From assembly GCA_036924085.1 (NCBI GenBank), contig JAVGWX010000001.1:4444200-4508199 (forward strand): DNA of 64,000 nt, written 5' to 3'. The position numbers were made by a program, and so were the translations under genes. The notes beneath the pieces are model-generated. The model was not told the origin of the DNA. It searched no databases and worked only from the letters and a program-made list of their open reading frames with translations. This DNA is from Ariolimax columbianus. Taxonomy: Eukaryota; Mollusca; Gastropoda; Stylommatophora; Arionidae. Positions 33,033 through 41,515 of this stretch are shown one piece after another (positions within the stretch are counted from its first letter, which is position 1; each line of letters starts with the position of its first letter).

Positions 33033-33839
33033 CTTTACATCAAGGGTTTTATTTCTGTTTGGAGAACCACTAGGGTGCAGGAACCGCTGTAATTGTCGCA
33101 AAGTTCCTTGAAGACAATTCAGGACGTTAAGAAGACCCAGACACGTGGGGAATAGCAATTTGTCACCAGCCGATCAAGGACCAGAAGATTGGCGGTTCAC
33201 AGTCAGCTAGTTAAGTTTTGTATCAACTCTAGTGAGAGAAGACTGAATGCGTAAAGAACTTTGGCTACGAATCGTCAAGTGATATGATCTAGGGGTTTAT
33301 TAACTACTTGACAAAGACCTGTGCTACTTGCACGAAGCTCTTGATGGACATTTCATTTAATATAAGTAATTTTCACAAGCTTAGGTTATTATTATTATAA
33401 TGTGTATGGTACTTGCGTAATAAACACACATTTTGTTTTTGCTGCAGCTCCAGTAAGGTACCCAAGTTGTTCACAGTCTCGTGCGTTGCCAGAAGGGTGT
33501 TTAAAACAATATGTCCGAAACACAGATGTTGGCGAGCACCAGAGATCACAACCAATCGCATGAATTCGAGATCTTCATTCCACAGCAAAAACTAAATAGA
33601 TTGAAGCTCCCAGGTCGTCAGAGTTTAGATTCACTGCAGGAGGCGAGAAACAAGACTCGGGGATTTAGTTAGATATTAGATGGTGTTGCTAGTGATTAAA
33701 AATATTTTGACTGAAGGTATAACCCAGTTTAGACCCGGGGGAACCGTTTGATTCTTTGCCAAAACCCACAGAAAAGAGCGTTTAGATAGTGATAGCTTAG
33801 GCTGTGTTGATGCGATCCTTTCAAGTTATTAAATAAATT
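33033..33839. other. Unassigned spacer
   Basis: No supported gene or RNA up to the LINE target-site duplication at 33840. Confidence 0.4.
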
Positions 33840-33851
33840 GAAACATTGAAT
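33840..33851. repeat. Left target-site duplication of LINE copy 3
   Basis: GAAACATTGAAT here recurs at 39588-39599 directly after the (GAA)n tail. The first three bases overlap the tail pattern, so at least ACATTGAAT is unambiguous. Confidence 0.85.
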
Positions 33852-34651
33852 AGAAACGAAAAGACAAAACCGATCCAAATGGATACAGGCCCATCAGCCT
33901 ACTGAGCTGTGTCGGCAAACTGTTGGAACGTATGATAAACACCAGACTGATGTGGCATCTGGAAGAAAAACAGATACCAATTTCACAGCAAGCAGGCTTT
34001 AGACAGCACAGATCCACTGAGGACCAGGTCATCCTCATAGCCCAGGAAATAGAGATGCCTACCAGGAACAGAAACATACAGTAGCGGTTGGGGTGGATCT
34101 GGAAAAGGCATTTGACAAAGTCTGGAAAGATGGACTAAGAGTCCAGCTAAGAAGAAGTGACGTTTGTGGGAAAATGTACAAGTGGGTCAACCACTGCCTC
34201 AAAAAAAGAACGGCCAGAGTCGAAGTACAAGGGCAGATGAGCAAAAAGGTGACACTTGAGCAGGGAGTACCCCAAGGGGGAGTACTGTCACCCACACTCT
34301 TCCTGGTGTATATAAATGACATTACATAGAATATACCAAGAAGAGTTCATAGCTCAATGTTTGCAGACGATCTGGCTATGTGGACCTCTGAAAAGAATCT
34401 CACCATAGCAAGAAATCAGATGCAGCAGGCCCTAACATCGCTGGAAGAGTGGGCGAACTCATGGCTGGTCAAAATAAACGAGGACAAAACCACATGTACA
34501 ATATTCTCGCTATCAATCAAACCCCAAAACACCAAATTAAGTCTAAACGGTAAATACCTTCAGCCAAACGACAACCCAAACTATCTTGGAGTCACATTTG
34601 ATCGGCGCATGACATGGAAAAGTCAGATCGAGAGAAACCGAATGAGAGCCA
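33852..34651 (+). pseudogene. LINE copy 3, RT domain up to the insertion
   Basis: After a decayed start (NPNGYRPISLLSCVGKLLER-like across frames) the frame from 34093 gives MDLEKAFDKVWKDGL (motif A), EQGVPQGGVLSPTLFLVYIN (motif B), a TAG at 34327 and SMFADDLAMW at 34357 (FADD retained). It continues to RMTWKSQIERNRMRA at the insertion point. A deletion or frameshift near 34080 separates the first part. Confidence 0.88.
34641..34651. repeat. Left target-site duplication of the rRNA-derived element
   Basis: AATGAGAGCCA encodes part of RMRA in the LINE RT. An identical 11-mer is at 38185-38195, immediately after the insertion's (GAA)n tail. Confidence 0.92.
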
Positions 34652-35279
34652 ATCTGGGGTAGTTGTCTCGCCGCAGCGACTCAATTTCAACCAGTGTTCG
34701 TAAAGCGATCTCAGTCCCGCCAGGCGGTGCGATAGCGCGGGCTTGCGGAAAACGCTCGCCTGCCTTTCCCCGTAGAGCGAATTGGGTGCGGTTTGTTGTA
34801 GTGGCTCCTCCACCGAGGTGCGCTAGTCTGGTCCGTATCAGGAAACGTGGTGATTTATCTAAGGCTTATAGCAGAGCTCGACAGAACGTTTCGCTGGTGG
34901 TCCGACTCTCGCAAAGAGCTTGTGACCGGCAAATGGAAAGCAGGAATCGTTGCCTCGAGGCCCTGCGTTCTCCTACGGAGAAGGGCAGACTGGCAGGCCA
35001 AATTGTCTCTAGTCCCAGTGAAAATTCATCGCCGAGGTCGTTGGGATCCGTTCTGCACAGAGCGCTGCCATCCCTCCTCGAGCGAGCCCGGTCGGTCGGT
35101 CGTCTGGTGCGTGTGGGAGGCCCCTGTCAGGCGGTCCTAGGTCGACGGAGTGAGGAACGGGTGGAACAACCGTCCGTCCGTCCCGTCAGTCGGTCCCTGC
35201 GGCCGTCGTCCCAGTGAAGCTTTTTACACACCCTTCCTCCGCCGACCGGTGTGTGCTGTACGTACGTCTCCGATAGATA
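34652..35279 (+). other. 5' external transcribed spacer-like leader upstream of 18S
   Basis: About 630 bp of GC-rich sequence, unlike the AT-rich surroundings, lies directly upstream of the 18S start and in the same orientation. If the insertion is a copied RNA, its first base (34652) would approximate the RNA polymerase I start site of the parent rDNA. The ETS label is inferred from position and composition; no ETS is conserved enough to recognise by sequence. Confidence 0.65.
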
Positions 35280-36448
35280 TCTGGTTGATCCTGCCAGTAG
35301 TCATATGCTTGTCTCAAAGATTAAGCCATGCATGTCTAAGTTCACACTGTCTCACGGTGAAACCGTGAATGGCTCATTAAATCAGTCGAGGTTCCTTAGA
35401 TGACACGATCCTACTTGGATAACTATGGCAATTCTAGAGCTAATACATGCTTACCAAGCTCCGACCCTCGCGGAAAGAGCGCTTTTATTAGTTCAAAACC
35501 AATCGTCGTTTCCCCTCGCGTGGTTGCGGCGTCCCCACTGGTGACTCTGGACAACTTTGTGCTGATCGCATGGCCTCATGTGCCGGCGACGCATCTTTCA
35601 AATGTCTGCCCTATCAAATGTCGATGGTACGTGACATGCCTACCATGTTTGTAACGGGTAACGGGGAATCAGGGTTCGATTCCGGAGAGGGAGCATGAGA
35701 AACGGCTACCACATCCAAGGAAGGCAGCAGGCGCGCAACTTACCCACTCCCGGCACGGGGAGGTAGTGACGAAAAATAACAATACGGGACTCTTTCGAGG
35801 CCCCGTAATTGGAATGAGTACACTTTAAACCCTTTAACGAGGATCTATTGGAGGGCAAGTCTGGTGCCAGCAGCCGCGGTAATTCCAGCTCCAATAGCGT
35901 ATATTAAAGTTGTTGCAGTTAAAAAGCTCGTAGTTGGATCTCAGGCGCAGGCGGGCGGTCCGGCTCGCGCCGGTTCACTGCCCGTTGTCTCCTGCCCTAC
36001 CGTCTGCCGGCTCTCTCCCACGGGTGCTCTTCGCTGAGCGTCCTGGGTGGCCGGCGCGTTTACTTTGAAAAAATTAGAGTGTTCAAAGCAGGCCTCGGCT
36101 GCCTGAATAATGGTGCATGGAATAATGGAATAGGACCTCGGTTCTATTTTGTTGGTTTTCGGAACTGGAGGTAATGATTAACAGGGACAAACGGGGGCAT
36201 TCGTATTGCGGCGTTAGAGGTGAAATTCTTGGATCGCCGCAAGACGAGCTACTGCGAAAGCATTTGTAAAGAATGTTTTCATTAATCAAGAACGAAAGTC
36301 AGAGGCGCGAAGACGATCAGATACCGTCGTAGTTCTGACCATAAACGATGCCGACTAGCGATCCGCAGGAGTTGCTTCGATGACTCTGCGGGCAGCTTCC
36401 GGGAAACCAAAGTGTTTGGGTCCCGGGGGAAGTATGGTTGCAAAGCTA

Positions 36449-36493
<45 letters not shown>

Positions 36494-36517
36494 GCGGCTT
36501 AATTTGACTCAACACGG
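35280..36517 (+). rRNA. 18S rRNA, 5' two-thirds, retrotransposed partial copy
   Basis: It begins with CTGGTTGATCCTGCCAGTAG, the universal eukaryotic 18S 5' end. It contains GTGCCAGCAGCCGCGGTAAT (the 530 loop) near 35861, GAGGTGAAATTCTTGGATCG near 36217 and GGAATTGACGGAAGGGCACC near 36458. It follows the 18S order through TTGACTCAACACGG and then departs from 18S abruptly near 36517. The remaining third of a usual 1.8-kb 18S is missing. A few differences from the expected conserved sequence (for example GAAACCGTGAATGG and TAACTATGG) suggest mild decay. This is a pseudogene copy inside a LINE, not a functional rDNA unit: there is no ITS or 5.8S. Confidence 0.95.
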
Positions 36518-36844
36518 CCAACACTGAAATGACTGACATGCCGAGACCACTTTTCTGGGGTCTAATATTAAACTGGTGCTGGATTTAGACCCTCAGAAAT
36601 CTGGGGTTATGCCCTCTGTGGCTCGGTTGGTCTGCATCCAGTGTTTGATAAAGGAATTGACGGAAGAGCACTATCAGGAGTGGAGCCTGAGGCTAAAATT
36701 GACTAAACACGCCAATAGTGTAGAATGACTGTCAAAAGAGAGCACCTTCGTGGGGTCTAATAGTGAACATGTGCTGGTATTAGACCCACGGAAAACAGGT
36801 CAGTCTTCAAACCCCCAAATGAAAGAGCGCCTGCTACGGTAATC
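36455..36844 (+). repeat. 195-bp duplicated module fusing 18S and 28S segments
   Basis: AAAGGAATTGACGGAAG starts at 36455 and again at 36650. Each copy holds the 18S 3'-central segment (through ...GACT(C/A)AACACG) followed by GGGGTCTAATA.T.AAC.TGTGCTGG-like sequence from near the 28S 3' end (GGTTTAGACC region). The second copy is more diverged (GGAAGAGCACTATCAGGAG). The duplication therefore took place after 18S and 28S pieces had been joined, so the junction is part of the element's history rather than a single insertion accident. Confidence 0.85.
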
Positions 36845-37390
36845 TGGTCTTCACCCTGCAGAAATCGCAGGCTTCAGAAACTGGGCCATTGACAAACTAA
36901 AAGCCCTCTATTGATACGGTCTGGCTAATATTAAACGGGTGCTGGAAATAAACCCTCTGAAGACAGGTCAGCTTTACCCTACAAATGACAATGCTCTGCT
37001 ACGGTAATCCTGCTAAGCCCGAGAGGAGCCGCAGACATTTTGGTTCACGTACTAGGCGGATAAGCGAACGGTTCGAGGTGAGGGATTACGGCTGAACGCC
37101 TCTAAGCCAAAAATCCCGCCTAAAAGCAGCCCAGCACGAATGCAAAGGGAGGCTTCGACATGGTGGGGACCTCGGGGTCACGCTCCAGCCCCGCCCGGTC
37201 AAGCCGCAGAATGAGGTCTCTGCCGTCGGCTGATAAAAGCGGGCGGGAAGCTGCTCGATATTCACCCCATACGGCGATGAGGAATGAAATCATTTGTAGA
37301 AGACTTAGTTCTCGGTCGGGTGCCCTAAGCAGTAGATCAGCTACCTCACTGCGAACTGCTGAGACTCAACCCTTGACCATGTCCGCTCCC
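36517..37390 (+). rRNA. 28S rRNA 3'-end-derived modules, diverged and rearranged
   Basis: Segments in 28S order are visible. (G)TCTAATA...GCTGG.TTTAGACCC recurs three times (about 36562, 36757 and 36930). ACAGGTCAGCTTTACCCTAC and CTACGGTAATCCTGCTAAG lie near 36975-37015. GAGAGGAGCCGCAGACATTT follows near 37021, then GGGATTACGGCTGAACGCCT near 37082 and AATCCCGCCTAAAAG. The terminal ATCATTTGTAGAAGACTTAG (near 37289) and CAGCTACCTCACTGCGAAC continue to about 37385. Known 28S ends with these blocks in this order. Divergence is well above that of the 18S part, so this portion is older or evolving under different constraint. Confidence 0.8.
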
Positions 37391-37565
37391 TAGGCGGACA
37401 ACATCTCCGTGCAAGACTAGGCTTGTCACCTGGTCAAATGCACTATTTCGAGAGGAATCACAGGTCGCTAACATTTGGTCCACGTGCTTGGCTGATAAGC
37501 TACCATCTGAGGGATTACGGCCGAACGCCTCTAAGCCAGAATCCCGCCCAAAATCTCAGCACCGC
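37391..37565 (+). rRNA. Additional 28S 3'-end module
   Basis: TTCGAGAGGAATCACAGGTC, ACATTTGGTCCACGTGCTTG, GCTGATAAGCTACCATCTGA and GGGATTACGGCCGAACGCCT occur in 28S order. They duplicate the segment already seen near 37021-37110. This copy retains GCTTGGCTGATAAGC better than the previous one. Confidence 0.8.
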
Positions 37566-38184
37566 TGAGATGGGAGGCTACGACATGGCTGGGGCTTGTG
37601 ACCCGGCCCGATCGAGCCGCAGGAATGCACCTGGTAAAATGCACTCCTTCCTCGCTCTTTGCATCTGTCTGCTATCAGTCATTCCAATGGACGCAGAAGA
37701 GATGCAGTCCAGCGGACACTGCACCTCCTGTCCTATGGTGGCAAGCTCCCGGGTGGCGGGGAATGCTAGGCGTACCATCACTGCAGATGAGCCGAGAAAA
37801 TAGAGCGAGCAAAAAGATACCTCACTCATATGCATATGCTACGTTTCTGGCAGGACGTGACGATCCTGGGAAAAAGTCACACTGGACTGCCTCTCTTCCG
37901 GGATAGTACAAACTAGTACATAGTCCATCATATCATTTCCAAACGCTATAGACACGAGTAGGGAAGACTCGATAGTCCTGCAAGACAACTTCCCAAGAGA
38001 GACAACTCTGACCAAAAACAACTGCTGCCTTGCAGTTAGGCTGGGGACAGCCAAAGGCTAAGGAGGGCAACCCTACAGAAACGCCTGTTGAAATCGGATG
38101 CACTGAGCCACTGGCTAACAAATTAAATCAGTGCAACGTAAATATCGCTGTAAACAGCGTACGAAGAAGAAGAAGAAGAAGAAG
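37566..38184 (+). other. Non-ribosomal 3' region of the element with LINE-like tail
   Basis: About 620 bp of moderate GC content with no recognised RNA or protein. It could include 3' ETS/IGS sequence or an older SINE or LINE body. The last 20-30 bp (TGTAAACAGCGTACGAAGAAG) match the 3' terminus of LINE copy 2 (TTTGACAGCGTACGAAGAAG). That is what a LINE RT would need to recognise the RNA. Confidence 0.6.
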
Positions 38185-38195
38185 AATGAGAGCCA
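38185..38195. repeat. Right target-site duplication of the rRNA-derived element
   Basis: AATGAGAGCCA, identical to 34641-34651, directly after the (GAA)n tail. The LINE coding sequence resumes in register from here. Confidence 0.92.
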
Positions 38196-39543
38196 GAGAA
38201 AGAATGGCAATCATGAGAAAACTTGCTGGCACAAGCTGGGGAACAGACGAAAGCATACTAAAGAAACTGTACACTGGAAGAGTGAGATCAGTTCTCGAGT
38301 ATGGCATTGCGGCATGGACAACAGCCGCAAAGGCGAACTTCGATAAAGTTAGCAAACTCCAAAACAAAGCCATGAGAGTTATAACAGGAGGCATGAATTC
38401 AACGCCAATTGCAGAACTTGAAAACATTACAAAACTGCAATCCATGGCCGACAGAAGAGACTGCAGAGCCTAGCTGCAAGAAGAGAAACTCAGAAGACTG
38501 ACTGACCACCCAATGCACCAGAGACTAAACAATTTCGGAAATGGGAAGCTAAAGCGAAGAAACTTTGCAGAAATAGCCAAAGCAAAAATGCACGAAGACC
38601 CTATGAACGCACTAACCACACCAAAGCCCATCCCTACTGTACGAAAACCTACCTGGAGGCACCATATATTTCCAGAGGTGGTAGAAAATATACCAGGTAT
38701 TAGAAACAAAAACTGCCAGTCTGAAAAAGAAAGAAGAGATACTACCCTGAGTTTAATTACGGAAAGCTACCAAAGCATGGACTGGACCCATGCATACACC
38801 GGCGGTTCCGTAACAAATACAACACAGAACGGAGGGGCAGGAGCATTCCTGAGCCTACCAAATCGCTACTAGAAAACACACAACCAATTTCAGAGCGGAG
38901 GCAGAGGCACTGAGGGCGGCAGTGGAAGAAATGGTGACAGGTAAAAGGAAAGCCACATAGTCCTGCTTACAGATGCACTGGCCGTAGTCACAGCACTGAA
39001 AAGCCAGAAAAATACTGAACTTAATGAATTAAGAGCAGTACTCTGTCAACTATGCCAGCAGACCGCACCAAAAAGAGTAGTGGTGCAGTGGGTTCCATCT
39101 CACTGCAACATCCAAGGCAACGAGGAGGCAGACAGACTGGCAAAAGAAGGTGCAAAACTACCACAACCTGAAACTAGAATGACATACGAAGAGTCAAAAC
39201 GGCTTATTAGAGCTAGATACATGGCCAAATGGGAAACCGAACATACTGGCTACACCAAAAACGATGCCTATTACCAGTTGAACGGAAAAGAGCAGGTCGT
39301 GGTCGTCAGACTTCGCACTGGTCACAATAGACTCATGTACCACCTATTCAACAAATTGAAGATAGGTGGCACCGACGAATGCCCGTGTGGTACCGGCAAA
39401 ATGACCGCTGAGCATTTGCTGCAAAACTGCCCGACATACGAGGATCAGAGAGAGCAGATGTGGCCATCACCAGGGGCAACACTAGACAAGCTCTATGGCA
39501 GTGTCGACAGCCTCAGGATGACGGCTTGTTTTTTAGAAAAAAA
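38185..39543 (+). pseudogene. LINE copy 3, thumb and RNase H after the insertion
   Basis: The coding sequence resumes with MRARERMAIMRKLAGTSWG and continues to DRRDCRA with a TAG near 38471. It then runs from MHQRLNNFGNGKLKRRNFAE through VVENIPGIRNKNCQSEKERR to TGGSVTNTTQNGG. The first RNase H catalytic Asp (YTDGS in copy 1) is Gly here (YTGGS). About 23 bp missing after LSLPN shifts the frame. The second half resumes at MVQWVPSHCNIQGNEEADRL with CPCGTGKMTAEHLLQNC intact. The domain is inactive by both mutation and frameshift. Confidence 0.9.
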
Positions 39544-39587
39544 TAATGGTTACTGTCTGACTGCGTACGATGAAGAAGAAAGAAGAA

Positions 39588-39599
39588 GAAACATTGAAT
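39588..39599. repeat. Right target-site duplication of LINE copy 3
   Basis: GAAACATTGAAT follows the GAA-rich tail and matches 33840-33851. Confidence 0.85.
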
Positions 39600-39734
39600 T
39601 TTTGTGAAAGAATATGTTTTTCTTTATTTAATTAACTTTTTTGTATTTGAGGGGAGAGGTAATTATATTTAAGAAATATAAGTCTGCGGTACGTATATCC
39701 AGGATAGGTGATTGGGATGAGTGGGTCTGGAAGA

Positions 39735-40230
39735 AACAGCTTTTTCAAGAATTAGCGAACAGCATTTGCCAGGGCTAGCAACCAGTTTTTAACAGGGCTA
39801 ACGGACAGTTTTTTTAAGGACTAACGGAGTTTTGTTAACGACAATATCAGATTGTTCAGTTCTAGCAAGGAGCTTGTGGTCAAGACTAGCAAATGGCACT
39901 TTCGAATTTTAGAAACAGCATTATTGAGATCTAACACTTGGCTATTTACAGGTCTAACAAACTTTACGTTTTAGGTTTAGGAAAGACCTATTTTCATATC
40001 CAAAGAACAGCTACTGTCAAGACTAACAAATAGTTTTTTTCAGGTCTAACAAACAGTTATTATTCAGGTCCCACAGACAGCTTTTCTCAGGTCCAACATA
40101 TAATTATGTCTCCGGTGAAACAGCTGTTGTCAGGTTTAATGTACAGGAATTTTCAGGTTTTAGCAACAGCTATTTTCAGGTCCAACATACAATTATTTGG
40201 AAAGCTAACATCTAAATTCAAGGCTAATAA
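39735..40230. repeat. Degenerate AACAGCTTTTT-like repeat field (second site)
   Basis: AACAGCTTTTTCAAG, CAACAGCTATTTTCAGG and CTAACAAACAGTTATT-type motifs recur irregularly. The motif set resembles that at 24521-25240, separated in sequence only by the LINE and rRNA block and the arrays of 26-33 kb. Confidence 0.6.
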
Positions 40231-40269
40231 GCGACTGTTTTATAGACTGAAAATAAGGACAAGTCCTAC

Positions 40270-40775
40270 CACCAATTAGCTCTCTTCAGGGCCAACACGC
40301 AGCTCATGACAGGACTAATATGTTGTACCATTTATGGACAGTACACAACTCTCTTCTTTGTTAATATGCAGCTCATCGCAGGGCTAACATGCTGTCCCAT
40401 TTATTAACCACACACATCTCTCTTCATGGCTAACAAGCAGCTCATGGCAGGGCTAACATGTTGTCCCATTTATTAACCACACACATCTCTCTTCATGGCT
40501 AACAAGCAGCTCATGGCAGGGCTAACATGCTGTCCCATTAATAATACACATCTCTCTTCATGGCTGACAAGCAGCTCATGGCAGGGCTAACATGCTGTCC
40601 CATTAACCACACACATCTCTCTTCATGGCTAACAAGCAGCTCATGGCAGGGCTAACATGCTGTCCCATTAACCACACACATCCCTCTTCATGACTAACAA
40701 GCAGCTCATCGCTAGGCTAACATGCTGTCTCATTTATTAACCACACACATCTCTCTTCATGGCTAACAAGCAGCC
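40270..40775. repeat. Minisatellite, 62-69-bp unit, about 7-8 copies
   Basis: GCTAACAAGCAGCTCATGGC recurs with GGGCTAACATGCTGTCCCAT and ACACACATCTCTCTTCATGG. Units with and without TTTATTAACC give the 69- and 62-bp lengths. Confidence 0.93.
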
Positions 40776-41515
40776 CTGTTGTGGTGTAGTAATCCTTTTA
40801 AGGACAAACACATTACGTCGGGTGACAGCAGGAAAAATTTCAATAACATCAAAATGAAAATATATTACAAAATTGTCCATGTCAATGAGAAAAATATAAT
40901 TACAATGTAAGTTCAGTGTAACCTTAGATCTAATATTGACAAAATCATTTTAACATGACTTAGACAGCGTGTCTTCTCAAAAAAATCGGTAAATATTCCA
41001 TGGCAGCAAATAAAAAGTACTAGTCGCAGTCAAAGAAAGAAAGAAGACGCATTTAGTTATTTCCCCTGTATGCTTTCCCCCACATTTCTACCTCTTCAAT
41101 TATCGTCAACAGGTCCTCTACTGTTTTTTATATTAAAATTTGCTTTTAGTTGCAATTTGGCATCAAATCATGGAACGTAATCGCAGTGTGGATTACTGTC
41201 ATCTTTTGAACTTCCAGCACCATTATAGTTAGGTCCCTTGTCATTTTCCGCCATTATAATCTTTTTTTGTCTACAGAGGTCGCATGCCAGACACATCAAA
41301 CAGCTCCAAGTAGTTCATCTGAAATATCTGCACCACAATCTTACAGTATTACAAAACAAAATAGTGTACGCATAAACCACGCTTCCCTCTTCTATCTCTC
41401 CTTGCCTCATTTTCTTGTCTTCTATCACCACATCCCTCCTCCCCAACCCCCAAACCCCCTATTTTTCTTATTCCCCGTAAACATTAAGAACATTTTTGTA
41501 TTTAAAAAAACTAGC
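40776..41515. other. Unassigned sequence left of the 26-bp array
   Basis: TCTTTTTTTGTCTACAG near 41260 resembles a 3' splice site. Downstream a frame reads EVACQTHQTAPSSSSEISAP before entering the array. No matching upstream exon or protein family is recognised, so an exon is not called. The region just before the array is CT-rich. Confidence 0.35.

Larger units (their letters stand above)
34652..38184 (+). mobile_element. Large rRNA-derived non-autonomous retroelement (5' ETS-18S-28S modules-LINE tail)
   Basis: A 3533-bp insertion flanked by an 11-bp target-site duplication. It starts in GC-rich sequence just upstream of 18S (5' ETS-like), contains about 1.24 kb of 18S rRNA, then modules from the 3' end of 28S mixed with a second 18S segment. 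About 600 bp of unassigned sequence follow, and then ACAGCGTACGAAGAAGAAG. That terminal sequence matches the 3' end of the RNase H-bearing LINE family. The tail and duplication indicate target-primed reverse transcription by that LINE machinery. It carries no meaningful open frame of its own; the 184-codon frame over the ETS is not considered coding. An alternative is a one-off chimera made by template switching on pre-rRNA rather than a multicopy family. Confidence 0.82.
33852..39587 (+). mobile_element. RNase H-bearing LINE, copy 3, interrupted by an rRNA-derived insertion
   Basis: The LINE is present as 33852-34651 and 38196-39587 (about 2.2 kb without the insertion), with one copy of the inner 11-bp duplication counted once. 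It is 5' truncated at the start of RT and ends in GCGTACGATGAAGAAGAAAGAAG. The 12-bp duplication at 33840 and 39588 marks its own insertion. Removing 34652-38195 restores the continuous RT sequence seen in copy 2. So the order of events was LINE first, rRNA-derived element second. Confidence 0.9.

Noticed and set aside
34663..35368. Arg/Ser-rich open frames up to 184 codons upstream of 18S
   Set aside because: They lie in GC-rich ETS-like sequence next to the 18S start; stop codons are rare there by composition.
35280..36517. A genuine chromosomal rDNA repeat unit
   Set aside because: 18S is truncated, there is no ITS1/5.8S/ITS2/28S body, and the block is flanked by a target-site duplication inside a LINE.
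34600..38200. Assembly chimera between rDNA and a LINE locus
   Set aside because: An exact 11-bp duplication at both edges and a LINE-type 3' tail at the right edge are not expected from misassembly; long reads would settle it.
41255..41345. Host exon after a splice-acceptor-like TTTTTTTGTCTACAG
   Set aside because: No upstream exon, no recognisable domain in EVACQTHQTAPSSSS, and the frame runs into the satellite.
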